Shown: positions 56,238 through 64,000 of the stretch, one piece after another | How positions within the stretch are numbered: the first letter of the stretch is position 1 | Layout of the letters: each line of letters begins with the position of its first letter | Assembly: GCF_003097315.1 (NCBI RefSeq) | Contig: NZ_QDDL01000001.1 | Location: 310,001-374,000 of the forward strand | Reading direction: 5' to 3' | DNA: 64,000 nt | From: Pelagibaculum spongiae | GTDB lineage: Bacteria > Pseudomonadota > Gammaproteobacteria > Enterobacterales > Pelagibaculaceae | Translations under genes and position numbers: made by a program | Notes under the pieces: model-generated | The model's database searches: none | What the model was told of the DNA's origin: nothing | Seen by the model: only the letters and a program-made list of their open reading frames with translations

Positions 56238-57008
56238 TCAGGCTGGCTTTTGATAAAAATCAGCCAACAAATGCGTACAGTTAACTTTAATCGGCAATTT
56301 TTTTTGAAAAACTTTTGGCTGGTTTTCGCCGATAGGCACCAGCATTAATTGCCCTGATTGGGGCTTTTCAGGATTGATCCGTGCATCATATGAAATAACG
56401 AAATAGAAAAGATAAGGATAAATCCATTCAAAATAGCTCATCGGCAACTCGCTTGTTTCATCCGATTGCTCAAGCTTGGAATTCAGAACAATTTCAGCCT
56501 GTAGCTCGATGGCACTCAGTGGCATATTATCTTTGCAGACCATTACCCCCATTTGTGGATCGACCATAATCCACTTGTTCAAATCAGGAGAAAAGAACTC
56601 AGTTACAGCATGAGCTGCGCCACTCTCTCGGGTTTCTACATCAGCCCTTGCCAACCAAAGTATACGCGAAACAAGTCCAACAGCATTAAGCACTGCATTC
56701 AATACAATTGAATATTCGACACAGCGAAAACGTTGTCCTTGCAGTGCTTGCTCGATAATAGATATCGGGTCTGATGATTCAGGTTGATTGACCCCATCAT
56801 GCTGCCACAAGCCATGTACCCACTGTGTGAGTATTCTTACCTTGCTGTAGCTATCCTGAACCTTTGCAGTTTTTTCCAGCAATTGAAAACGGCTGCGCAT
56901 TTCTCTGAGATAGGGCTCATCATAAGATGAGTAAATGGGTTGGAAGTCGGCCATCGTTGTCTTTGAAAACTCAAGGACAACTTTTCTTGCTAGAGTCTCA
57001 TGCGACAT
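56238..57008 (-). CDS. Transglutaminase-like cysteine-protease-fold protein
   Basis: A 256-residue cytosolic-looking protein. GQRFRCVEYSIVLNAVLNAV holds the Cys at the start of a helix; GAAHAVTEFFSPDLNKWIMV holds the His, and VDPQMGV the Asp. This Cys-His-Asp order and spacing is the transglutaminase-like core. The C-terminal third is unrecognised. ATG 57008 is used; GTG at 57017 is also in frame. It is 9-18 bp after a small secreted gene on the same strand and probably cotranscribed. Substrate unknown. Confidence 0.72.
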   Translation of the reverse strand: MSHETLARKVVLEFSKTTMADFQPIYSSYDEPYLREMRSRFQLLEKTAKVQDSYSKVRILTQWVHGLWQHDGVNQPESSDPISIIEQALQGQRFRCVEYSIVLNAVLNAVGLVSRILWLARADVETRESGAAHAVTEFFSPDLNKWIMVDPQMGVMVCKDNMPLSAIELQAEIVLNSKLEQSDETSELPMSYFEWIYPYLFYFVISYDARINPEKPQSGQLMLVPIGENQPKVFQKKLPIKVNCTHLLADFYQKPA

Positions 57009-57026
57009 AACCACCACCGTAACCGG

Positions 57027-57479
57027 TCATTTTAGGACGTTCTGTTTTTGATCGACTACCAGGCTATTTATTTTTGAAAAAATCCTCTCATCTATAACCC
57101 TACCAGGATTGACAACCCGGTTTTGCAAAGGGAAATATAGCAAATTCGCAACCTTAAACTTATCCTTTAAACTCACGCTACCGACAAGATTTTTCTTTGA
57201 TTTTAATACAGAAGAAAATTTTTCAACATATTCGGCCAACCTTCCATTTTTCTTATGATTCCATTCTGGGATAGCGTCTCTCAACCCTACAATGTCACCT
57301 CTTTCAAAAAAACTATTGATTTCACTATATTCTCGCCCAATTTGGCTACTCGAAAAATCAAACTCCACCCATACATCAGATTCAAAATACTTTTTCTCCA
57401 AAGACATGTGAACGGGCAAAGAAATAGCTCTCACATCCAAAGAAACAAAAACAAGCAAACAAAAGAAAAACAGTCTCAT
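57027..57479 (-). CDS. Small secreted protein, unknown
   Basis: A 150-residue protein with a clear signal peptide (MRLFFFCLLVFVSLDVRA). The mature part is charged and helical (INSFFERGDIVGLRDAIPEW) and has no cysteines. It is first in a two-gene unit with the transglutaminase-like protein, suggesting a functional partner. No family recognised. Confidence 0.55.
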   Translation of the reverse strand: MRLFFFCLLVFVSLDVRAISLPVHMSLEKKYFESDVWVEFDFSSSQIGREYSEINSFFERGDIVGLRDAIPEWNHKKNGRLAEYVEKFSSVLKSKKNLVGSVSLKDKFKVANLLYFPLQNRVVNPGRVIDERIFSKINSLVVDQKQNVLK

Positions 57480-57574
57480 AATTTCATCCTATAGACTAAT
57501 GCCAGGAAAAATAATCACTTTAAATGGATGCGTACTAAAATCATCACGACCCAAAGTCACTTTAAAGCCAAGAG

Positions 57575-57691
57575 AGCTATCCAGCGCCAGCCATCACTCG
57601 ATTAATATCTCTATCAATCGGCCTAATGACCTCTTTCGGCGCAAAATACTCTGCCGCCAAACACATTCAGTCAACACGAAACTTGCTTGCC
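57575..57691. repeat. Direct repeat R3, copy 1
   Basis: This ~115-bp sequence (starting AGCTATCCAGCGCCAGCC) recurs at 59202-59303. Read on the minus strand it contains a short open stretch EYFAPKEVIRPIDRDINR ending in a stop, which looks like the tail of some protein I cannot identify. It directly precedes a MITE-like copy, as copy 2 does. Upstream, 57480-57574 shows nothing. Confidence 0.7.
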
Positions 57692-57832
57692 GAAACTTGC
57701 TTGCCACCCACAATCATGTTTGGCGAATAATAAGATATTTTTATAATAAGCAAACTAATAAATCATCAAACCAGTTTACTCATAAGTTATTTTTTATCTC
57801 GTATAGTCGTCCTTTTGGGTGGCATCAGTTTT
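57692..57832. repeat. MITE-like repeat M, copy a
   Basis: A 141-bp unit with imperfect terminal inverted repeats: left GAAACTTGCTTGCCACCCA, right TGGGTGGCATCAGTTTTCT. The interior is AT-rich and non-coding. Further copies lie at 59347-59487, 61255-61343 and 63171-63313. Confidence 0.8.
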
Positions 57833-57835
57833 CTA

Positions 57836-57929
57836 CTTTAATTTGCTGTTGCTCGCACCACTGTTTTTGTGAAAGCTGGCTTTGCTGCCATTGTTCGATA
57901 CGCTGCTGCCAGATTTGTTGTTTGGTCAT
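57836..57929 (-). pseudogene. IS66 accessory protein TnpA, N-terminal fragment
   Basis: About 31 codons starting at ATG 57929, with AGGGG upstream: MTKQQIWQQRIEQWQQSQLS then QKQWCEQQ. This is the start of the IS66-type TnpA, which has WQ...WQ.SGLS...FC. It is cut short at the edge of the MITE-like copy. No other IS66 genes are seen. The segment 57930-58147 shows nothing defensible, apart from the promoter expected for the next gene. Confidence 0.65.
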
Positions 57930-58147
57930 GAATGAATCCCCTAAAAATGGAGATCACAGGTTAGAGCGAAAATTCAAAGGAAAACAGATGGGGTTAATGG
58001 GGCGCTTACTTTCGAAATGGCAGAAGCAATCAGCTCAAATGCAAATATTCTCGGTGTTGTTCAAAATAGCAGCCATTTTTTTCATCATTTTTAAACCGTC
58101 AACTATTCTATAATTAACAAACCCCAACTTCGTCAAGCCAGACAAAT

Positions 58148-58957
58148 ATGCCACGAAACCCAGATAAAACTAACATTTCCTCAACAAGCACCTTCCCTCA
58201 ATGTGACTACAGATTAATTGACCGTCATATTCAATCAAACGATTTATCTGATTTACTTGCAAGCAAAGCATCACAATTTGGCGGATGTAGAACTAAAAAA
58301 TTTGAACAACAGTCTTTTAATATAAAAACAGGCATGGGTAGTTGGTTTAAAGATCCAGCACTCACCCCCGATCATCAAGTTTGGGGTGGCGCTTGTCACG
58401 CTCTATCTATTACCTGGATTACTGAACATGCCCATGGTCGAAGCATTTGGCCATGGTTGCAATGTTCATGTGGTGACATTTTATCCGGACCTGCCAGCTA
58501 TATTTTGGCACTGCAGGCAAGTAGTAAAGGTGTAAGTGAGCCATATTTTAATTATTTTACTTACTACGGAAGTTCCAAATCTCATTGGCAGAAAATGATT
58601 TTTAATTTTTACGGCATGACACCCTACCCCTTAATTGGTCAATACGACTATGAAGCATCAATCACCTTCCAGAACAATCCAATCAAACAAAATTTGGATC
58701 ACCTATTATCTGAGATTTTTAATACTACAGATCATTATATCTTACTGAGATTTTATAACGTTCAGCAACATGGCCATTGCATAAGCATGTGGTCTGGAAA
58801 AGATATTGTGCTTTTTGACCCTGAAATAGGAGAATTCTGGTTCCCTTCTAAAGACGGGTTTACAGAATGGTTTTATGAATATTGGAAGAAAGCCTGCCTC
58901 ACTCATTTTGTCCTACCTACTTTTTACATTTCTAAATGGACTTGCTCATATAAATAG
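58148..58957 (+). CDS. YopT-like (C58-type) cysteine protease, putative effector
   Basis: A 269-residue protein. WGGACHALSITWI places Cys83 at a helix start, QQHGHCISMWSG gives His210, and VLFDPEIGEFWF gives Asp224. The Cys-His-Asp order, spacing and the FDPxxGEF strand are those of the YopT/AvrPphB (C58) family, which are injected into eukaryotic cells to cut host proteins. There is no signal peptide. The island setting (direct repeats, MITE, IS66 and radical-SAM fragments on either side) suggests horizontal transfer. Host target and secretion route are unknown. Confidence 0.7.
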   Translation: MPRNPDKTNISSTSTFPQCDYRLIDRHIQSNDLSDLLASKASQFGGCRTKKFEQQSFNIKTGMGSWFKDPALTPDHQVWGGACHALSITWITEHAHGRSIWPWLQCSCGDILSGPASYILALQASSKGVSEPYFNYFTYYGSSKSHWQKMIFNFYGMTPYPLIGQYDYEASITFQNNPIKQNLDHLLSEIFNTTDHYILLRFYNVQQHGHCISMWSGKDIVLFDPEIGEFWFPSKDGFTEWFYEYWKKACLTHFVLPTFYISKWTCSYK

Positions 58958-59055
58958 CAAGCTTCTGGCAACATTAACATCCATGCCATACATCATTGCT
59001 TATCATATTGATGCTGATAGCATCTGCACTCTTTTTCCCTGCCACATCGCCCACC

Positions 59056-59201
59056 ATGCAACTTGACTTATACATCAATACCCTTGGCAAACACTTGAAA
59101 AGCTGTTTCGATTTTCCAGTACAGAAAATTGGCATCGATGCCGGTTTTACCTGTCCTAATCGCGATGGCACGCTAGGTAGAGGCGGCTGCACCTTTTGCA
59201 A
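59056..59201 (+). pseudogene. Radical SAM protein (YhcC/TIGR01212), N-terminal fragment
   Basis: About 48 codons starting at ATG 59056: YINTLGKHLKSCFDFPVQKI and GIDAGFTCPNRDGTLGRGG, then CTFC. This is the N-terminus of the YhcC-type radical SAM family including its Cys cluster. Similarity ends at 59201, exactly where direct repeat R3 begins, so the gene was cut by that junction and is dead. Confidence 0.8.
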
Positions 59202-59303
59202 AGCTATCCAGCGCCAGCCATCACTCGATTAATATCTCTATCAATCGGCCTAATGACCTCTTTCGGCGCAAAATACTCTGCCGCCAAACACATTCAGTCA
59301 ACA
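59202..59303. repeat. Direct repeat R3, copy 2
   Basis: It repeats 57575-57691 almost base for base, and is again followed directly by MITE-like repeat M. Together the two copies frame the protease gene and the radical SAM fragment. Confidence 0.7.
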
Positions 59304-59487
59304 CGAAACTTGCTTGCCACCCACAATCATGTTTGGCGAATAATAAAAACTTGCTTGCCACCCACAATCATGTTTGGCGAATAATAAGATATTTTTATAA
59401 TAAGCAAACTAATAAATCATCAAACCAGTTTACTCATAAGTTATTTTTTATCTCGTATAGTCGTCCTTTTGGGTGGCATCAGTTTTC
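59304..59487. repeat. MITE-like repeat M, copy b (partial plus full unit)
   Basis: A 43-bp left-end fragment (59304-59346) is followed at once by a complete unit (59347-59487), so the left end is tandemly duplicated. Confidence 0.8.
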
Positions 59488-59512
59488 TCAGTTTTCGATG
59501 CAACTAAAAAAA

Positions 59513-61027
59513 TCAACGCTTTCGGTTGGTGGTCAGTCCAACCGGGAAGTTGTTACTTGAAATACTCATTTCTTCAACCCAGTTAGCAAAAAGTTGCTCC
59601 ATCATTTCCATCCGCTGCTGAACCAGCGCTGTATTAAAAACGTTCCCGAAAAAGTTAAAGCGTATTTGCCCATCAAAATCAGCGGTACAATAATCATTCT
59701 GGCCCCTTAGCCCTTTCATCGGGCAGTAACTGGAATGATAATAGGCTTGGTCTCGAATTAAACGATCCGAAATCCGTAGCACAGTATCAAAATCATCAGC
59801 GTAATCGGGGTCATCACAGGTGATAACTAAGCTTTGCCTGCTTTCATCGAGATTGCTTTTTATCCATTCCAGCTTAAACTCTGGTGTTTTTTCAATTTCT
59901 AATGGAGCTTGAATGTCTGCTAGGTCAATTGCCAGTTGTGCGCCAGTTAATGCAACTACCTGGTCAGTAGTTAGGCCAATATATAGCAAGCCGTTATCCT
60001 GATCTGCAAAAGTTCTAAAGCGCGATGATGGATGCCAATGTTCAGGTAAGGCTACATCACGAATCAGTGAAAGGTCAGAGCGATTAAGAATTAACAGCTT
60101 GCGCTGACTGGCATGCCCATAAATAACCAATGAATCTGTCACATAAAGACCGGCACTGAATTCTTCAATTAATTGGTCTGTCCATGGGAAATTTTTATGC
60201 ACAAGCACCTTGCCACTGCTCGCATCTAATACCTGCAATTCATAGCTGGTCGCTAAGTAGATTCTGTCGTCAACCAGCTGCCAGGCTTCGATCTCGCTTT
60301 GCGTGAAGTAAGTCCAGTTTTTATGGCCATCTTTAAGATTAAAATTAACTAGTTCAGATGTCCTTTGTGAAGCGCTTAAACCCGACTTTTCAAGCAAACC
60401 TTGCTGCAGCGCCTCTTTCTTATCAAAAGAACCTAAGTTGACCAGTAAGGCATCTTTATATAACCGAGAGAAAAAACGAGAGTATGGCTTTACATATTCA
60501 ATAGCCTGCAGTGGACTGTTCCATAGTAACTCCAGATTTTTATCATAAAGGCTCAGCTTATTTTCTCTATCAATAACACAATAATAATCACCTACCTGCT
60601 CATCAAACCAATAGTCAAGGGACATGGAAGCAACTAGTCCACTATTCAAATCAACGCTCTTAAACATATCGTCAAAACAATCATATGCGATGATAGTATC
60701 CGTATAGTCAATGTCAAAGCTAATTGATCTGCTTAACGAGCAAAGAATATCCTCATTCCCATCAAGCTCTTCTTTGTTGCTAGAAAAAAAATGATACTCC
60801 CCAGAATCAAAGCCATTTCCATCAGGGAAAAGATCGTCTTTGATTAGTGCGTAACGCTGCCCATTAAATAAAACTGTTCCAGAAAAATGCCCTCCACCGT
60901 AGTCTAAAAAGCTTGTTTTTTCTTTCAGCAAAGACAGTTTCCCAAGAAAGGAATCACTGCAGACAGCTGGATGATCAGGGGCTTCCCCTTTCCATAAGTC
61001 GGGAGATTGAATATAAACCATTTTCAT
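59513..61027 (-). CDS. Beta-propeller-like protein, putative immunity partner (copy 1)
   Basis: A 504-residue protein without signal peptide. It has repeating beta strands of propeller type (PQQ/WD-like): DTIIAYDCFDDMFKSVDLNS, DRIYLATSYELQVLDASSGK, DSLVIYGHASQRKLLILNRS and GLLYIGLTTDQVVALTG. The last ~120 residues form another domain (PEFKLEWIKSNLDESRQSL). A small toxin-like gene overlaps its start by 4 bp (ATGA), as in toxin-immunity pairs. A second version lies at 61361-62875; long middle and C-terminal blocks are identical while the N-terminal third differs. Immunity is inference from this layout. Confidence 0.6.
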   Translation of the reverse strand: MKMVYIQSPDLWKGEAPDHPAVCSDSFLGKLSLLKEKTSFLDYGGGHFSGTVLFNGQRYALIKDDLFPDGNGFDSGEYHFFSSNKEELDGNEDILCSLSRSISFDIDYTDTIIAYDCFDDMFKSVDLNSGLVASMSLDYWFDEQVGDYYCVIDRENKLSLYDKNLELLWNSPLQAIEYVKPYSRFFSRLYKDALLVNLGSFDKKEALQQGLLEKSGLSASQRTSELVNFNLKDGHKNWTYFTQSEIEAWQLVDDRIYLATSYELQVLDASSGKVLVHKNFPWTDQLIEEFSAGLYVTDSLVIYGHASQRKLLILNRSDLSLIRDVALPEHWHPSSRFRTFADQDNGLLYIGLTTDQVVALTGAQLAIDLADIQAPLEIEKTPEFKLEWIKSNLDESRQSLVITCDDPDYADDFDTVLRISDRLIRDQAYYHSSYCPMKGLRGQNDYCTADFDGQIRFNFFGNVFNTALVQQRMEMMEQLFANWVEEMSISSNNFPVGLTTNRKR

Positions 61028-61272
61028 TTTTTAATGACACTCCCAAGAGTATTAATTATAATAAAACCACTAGCTTTCATGTCCTTAACAGCGCCATTAA
61101 CATACTGCCTCCACTTATCGCCATCGAACTTTTCATCTCCAATAATGAGCTTATAAAGATCTTTCCTTTTATCTTTTCTCAGCATTTGTTTTCTAATATG
61201 CTCATAGACTTCCACTGTAATGTTACTTAAATCATCTGCTGTTGGATTAATACTAACTTGCTTGCCACCCAC
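61024..61272 (-). pseudogene. Truncated toxin-like C-terminal module (copy 1)
   Basis: About 80 codons: NPTADDLSNITVEVYEHIRK, QMLRKDKRKDLYKLIIGD and a tail ending SGFIIINTLGSVIKK. It equals the second module from residue ~30 on, but its upstream part is replaced by MITE-like repeat M, which supplies the GTG start; no ribosome-binding site is evident. It looks like an orphan C-terminal piece of a larger protein, possibly a polymorphic toxin. It overlaps the propeller gene by 4 bp. Confidence 0.5.
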
Positions 61273-61343
61273 AATCGTGTTTGGCGAATAATAAGTTATT
61301 TTTTATCTTGTATAGTCATTCTTTTGGGTGGCATCAGTTTTCT
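61255..61343. repeat. MITE-like repeat M, copy c (internally deleted)
   Basis: 89 bp with both ends of the 141-bp unit but about 52 bp of interior missing; the deletion endpoints are at short ATAAG repeats. It lies between the two toxin-like/propeller modules. Confidence 0.75.
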
Positions 61344-61360
61344 TGATGCAACTAAAAAAA

Positions 61361-62875
61361 TCAACGCTTTCGGTTGGTGGTCAGTCCAACCGGGAAGTTG
61401 TTACTTGAAATACTCATTTTTTCAACCCAGTTAGCAAAAAGTTGCTCCATCATTTCCATCCGCTGCTGAACCAGCGCTGTATTAAAAGCGTTCCCGAAAA
61501 AGTTAAAGCGTATTTGCCCATCAAAATCAGCGGTACAATAATCATTCTGGCCCCTTAGCCCTTTCATCGGGCAGTAACTGGAATGATAATAGGCTTGGTC
61601 TCGAATTAAACGATCCGAAATCCGTAGCACAGTATCAAAATCATCAGCGTAATCGGGGTCATCACAGGTGATAACTAAGCTTTGCCTGCTTTCATCGAGA
61701 TTGCTTTTTATCCATTCCAGCTTGAACTCTGGTGTTTTTTCAATTTCTAATGGAGCTTGAATATCTGATAAGTCAATAGCGAGCTGCGCTCCGGTTAAGT
61801 CAACCACTTGATCCGTAGTTAACTCTATATAGAGCAAGCTATTCTCCTGATCGTTGAAAGCTCTAAACTGGGAGGATGGATACCAGTTTTCAGGTAATGT
61901 GACATCACGAATCAGCGAAAGATCAGAGCTGTTCAGAATTAATAACTTACGCTGCTCGGCATGGCCATAGATGACCAGTGATTCTGTCACATAAAGACCG
62001 GCACTGAATTCTTCAGTTAATTGGTCTGTCCATGGGAAATTTTTATGCACAAGCACCTTGCCACTGCTCGCATCTAATACCTGCAATTCATAGCTGGTCG
62101 CTAAGTAGATTCTGTCGTCAACCAGCTGCCAGGCTTCGATCTCGCTTTGCGTGAAGTAAGTCCAGTTTTTATGGCCATCTTTAAGATTAAAATTAACTAG
62201 TTCAGATGTCCTTTGTGAAGCGCTTAAACCCGACTTTTCAAGCAAACCTTGCTGCAGCGCCTCTTTCTTATCAAAAGAACCTAAGTTGACCAGTAAGGCA
62301 TCTTTATATAACCGAGAGAAAAAACGAGAGTATGGCTTAATATATTCAATCTCCCGGAGTGTGCAGCACCATTGCAAAGCTAATTCCTTATTATAAAGGC
62401 TTATCTTGTTTTCTCTATCAATAACACAATAATAATCACCTGCTTGCTCTTTCCATCCAAGTTTTATTTTTTTCGCAACCACCTTGCCACTGATCAAATC
62501 AACGCTTTTGACGATTCGTTCATAGCAATCATAAGCAATAATCACATCGTTATATTGAATATCAAAACTGATTGATCTGCTCAATGAGCAAAGAACATCC
62601 TCATCAATTTTAAGTTCTTTTTTATCTTGGGAGATAAAATGATACTCCCCTGAGTCAAAACCATTACCCTCAGGATTTAGGTCATCCTTGACCAACGCAT
62701 AACGTTGTCCATTATAAGCAACTGTTCCTGTAAAATAAGGCAGTCCATAATGCAGGATTCTTATCTGATCCCTATTGATAGCGAGCTTTCCACCAAACCC
62801 TCCTCTACAAACAATTGGAAATCGAGGATCTTCCCCTTGCCATAATTCAGACGCTGATATCAATATTTTTTTCAC
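61361..62875 (-). CDS. Beta-propeller-like protein, putative immunity partner (copy 2)
   Basis: 504 residues, the same length as copy 1. The N-terminal ~190 residues differ (for example SELWQGEDPRFPIVCRGGFG against SPDLWKGEAPDHPAVCSDSF). The block from about 190 to 300 is essentially identical, a patch around 310-385 differs again, and the last ~120 residues are identical. This mosaic suggests gene conversion between copies. It overlaps the upstream toxin-like module by 4 bp. No signal peptide or membrane segment. Family unrecognised beyond a propeller-like pattern. Confidence 0.6.
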   Translation of the reverse strand: MKKILISASELWQGEDPRFPIVCRGGFGGKLAINRDQIRILHYGLPYFTGTVAYNGQRYALVKDDLNPEGNGFDSGEYHFISQDKKELKIDEDVLCSLSRSISFDIQYNDVIIAYDCYERIVKSVDLISGKVVAKKIKLGWKEQAGDYYCVIDRENKISLYNKELALQWCCTLREIEYIKPYSRFFSRLYKDALLVNLGSFDKKEALQQGLLEKSGLSASQRTSELVNFNLKDGHKNWTYFTQSEIEAWQLVDDRIYLATSYELQVLDASSGKVLVHKNFPWTDQLTEEFSAGLYVTESLVIYGHAEQRKLLILNSSDLSLIRDVTLPENWYPSSQFRAFNDQENSLLYIELTTDQVVDLTGAQLAIDLSDIQAPLEIEKTPEFKLEWIKSNLDESRQSLVITCDDPDYADDFDTVLRISDRLIRDQAYYHSSYCPMKGLRGQNDYCTADFDGQIRFNFFGNAFNTALVQQRMEMMEQLFANWVEKMSISSNNFPVGLTTNRKR

Positions 62876-63192
62876 TTGCCAACCACTCCAGCTAAGGCGT
62901 TAATAACCACAAAATCATTTTCTTTCATTTTTTCAATAATATCGTCAACTTTAACAACCCACTTATTTTGGCTGTAATTTTTTTTAGGACCAACAATAAA
63001 TTTATAGAGATCTTTCTCTTTATCTTTTCTCAGCATTTGTTTTCTAATATGCTCATAGACTTCCTCTGTAATGTTACTTAAATCATCTGCTGTTGGATTA
63101 TGCCCGGCAATACTTGGCAAAAAGTGCCATTGCTTTTTATGGCCATTAACACTTTTGGGTTTAGCAAAAGGAAACTTGCTTGCCACCCACAA
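62872..63192 (-). CDS. Toxin-like C-terminal module (copy 2), probably truncated
   Basis: About 106 codons. The first seven residues (WVASKF) come from the end of MITE-like repeat M. Then follow FAKPKSVNGHKKQWHFLPS, GHNPTADDLSNITEEVYEHI, RKQMLRKDKEKDLYKFIVG and a tail NDFVVINALAGVVGK. The start would be TTG within the repeat, so the 5' part of the original gene is probably lost. A ~100-residue C-terminal module coupled to a downstream gene suggests a polymorphic-toxin C-terminus with its immunity gene. The activity is not recognised; the GHKKQWHF segment might hint at a nuclease, but that is weak. Confidence 0.45.
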   Translation of the reverse strand: MWVASKFPFAKPKSVNGHKKQWHFLPSIAGHNPTADDLSNITEEVYEHIRKQMLRKDKEKDLYKFIVGPKKNYSQNKWVVKVDDIIEKMKENDFVVINALAGVVGK

Positions 63193-63313
63193 TCGTGTTT
63201 GGCGAATAATAAGATATTTTTATAATAAGAAAACTAATAAATCATCAAACCAGTTTACTCATAAGTTATTTTTTATCTTGTATAGTCATTCTTTTGGGTG
63301 GCATCAGTTTTCT
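63171..63313. repeat. MITE-like repeat M, copy d
   Basis: A 143-bp full-length copy closely matching copies a and b, lying between the toxin-like module 2 and the partial gene at the right edge. Its left end overlaps the start of module 2. Confidence 0.8.
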
Positions 63314-63362
63314 ACTGCAAAAAAAACAATGCCTTAAGCCCAGCAACGACACCGCTCATACG

Positions 63363-64000
63363 TCAAATCTCCAAATAAATTTGATTGTCCATTGACTCAA
63401 GAAAAACATTAGAGACAAGACCATCACAGATAAACACTTTAGCCCCTCCCCCACTTCTAGAAAAAATGTAAATTTGACATTCTTTTGTCAAAGAGTAGAG
63501 TTTTTCAAAGACTAGGTTTTGACCAAAAATTTGAGATAAATACATAGAATCCAGAGACATACCATTACGCTCAACCCATTCCAAAACAACCTTTTTAGAA
63601 TCATTCGAGAAGATGGCGAACTCAAAAGCATCTTCGAGAGAAAATGCTTCTATTTCGAATAAGTTTATTAACTTTCTATTTTCCCTACCCTCTCTCTCAA
63701 ACATCAGAAAACCAAGATTATCGACATCAACTACCCGCCCAAAAAAGCAAGATGAAAACTCAATTTTAACGACATCCAAAAGACCAAGGAAAGTTATTTC
63801 ACTCTTATTTTTTCTCGCATAAAACCCAGCATTGAGCATCTCCTTTAATATAGGATCCAGCTCATGAAGCCGCTCCAATTTATAACTAGAATCGACTTTG
63901 ACAACTCTTACAAAACTTATCGGATCAAACTTGAGATCACGATATCTTTTCTTGACAAATAAAACCACTTCCTCCCCTCTATCAACAATAGCTATAAGCT
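63363..64000 (-). CDS. Unknown protein, 5' end beyond the window
   Basis: The frame stays open to the right edge of the window, so at least 211 C-terminal residues are seen and the start lies outside. A GTG at 63968 is internal (RGEEVVLFVKKRYRDLKFDP). The protein is soluble-looking and acidic (FGRVVDVDNLGFLMFEREG, LFEIEAFSLEDAFEFAIFSN), with a C-terminal IFSRSGGGAKVFICDGLV. No family recognised. Its place at the head of the toxin-like modules would fit another immunity gene or part of the main toxin locus, but nothing in the sequence proves it. Confidence 0.5.
   Translation of the reverse strand, partial: LIAIVDRGEEVVLFVKKRYRDLKFDPISFVRVVKVDSSYKLERLHELDPILKEMLNAGFYARKNKSEITFLGLLDVVKIEFSSCFFGRVVDVDNLGFLMFEREGRENRKLINLFEIEAFSLEDAFEFAIFSNDSKKVVLEWVERNGMSLDSMYLSQIFGQNLVFEKLYSLTKECQIYIFSRSGGGAKVFICDGLVSNVFLESMDNQIYLEI

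Noticed and set aside
57499-58113. 204-residue plus-strand protein
   Set aside because: It runs across repeat R3, repeat M and the IS66 fragment on the opposite strand, so it is a chance frame.
59196-59560. Short plus-strand frames over repeats R3 and M
   Set aside because: They lie in repeated non-coding DNA and recur with each repeat copy.
1-64000. tRNA, rRNA or selenocysteine-insertion features
   Set aside because: No cloverleaf, rRNA segment or in-frame UGA with a hairpin was recognised by eye; a covariance search would be needed to exclude small RNAs.

Overview
The window looks like the chromosome of a Gram-negative gammaproteobacterium with moderate GC, probably marine or host-associated. 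The evidence is LpoB/YcfL outer-membrane lipoproteins, a GlyGly-CTERM protein, Bcr/CflA efflux, dCache chemoreceptors and an E. coli-like yge/ygf purine catabolism locus. Several proteins resemble secreted or host-directed factors: a YopT-like protease, a toxin-type glycosyltransferase, a secreted ankyrin protein and toxin-like modules. I cannot name the genus from sequence alone. No rRNA, tRNA or CRISPR array was recognised.

Layout. 0-2.6 kb: a broken IS91-type transposase, then a Thoeris anti-phage pair (thsA-thsB) that appears to sit on a single integron gene cassette with its attC site. 3.3-8.6 kb: a GltD-like flavoprotein and pyruvate:ferredoxin oxidoreductase operon. 9.4-12.4 kb: four tandem paralogous HAD-like proteins. 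12.5-23.3 kb: first half of an anaerobic purine/urate degradation locus (xdhD, ygfM, purine permease, ssnA, ygfK). 23.5-30 kb: AT-rich accessory region with decayed Y1 transposase copies, a microsatellite, small secreted proteins, a possible C58-like protein and a glycosyltransferase. 30-42.2 kb: an operon of two paralogous secreted proteins plus a periplasmic ankyrin protein, an MFS pump, a DUF4870 protein, an FG-GAP surface protein and the LpoB cluster. 42.4-51.5 kb: second half of the purine locus (ygeV, arcC, hyuA, ygeY, a threonine-synthase-like PLP enzyme in the ygeX position, ygeW). 52-56.2 kb: two tandem chemoreceptors. 56.2-64 kb: a transglutaminase-like operon, a YopT-like protease between direct repeats, and two toxin-like/beta-propeller modules separated by a MITE-like repeat.

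How it fits together. The purine genes encode uptake (NCS2 permease), molybdenum hydroxylase subunits, a GltD/iron-sulphur protein, amidohydrolases, a carbamoyltransferase-like protein, a PLP lyase and carbamate kinase; the last step would give ATP from carbamoyl phosphate. Five transcription units carry a -24/-12 (sigma-54) type sequence with exact spacing, and the locus encodes a YgeV-type sigma-54 activator, so coordinated sigma-54 control is likely. A palindromic repeat containing AATCAGACA lies next to several of these promoters.

The parts most worth following up are the cassette-borne Thoeris system, the toxin-like/beta-propeller modules with their interspersed repeat, the four HAD paralogs and the lipoprotein/ankyrin operon.
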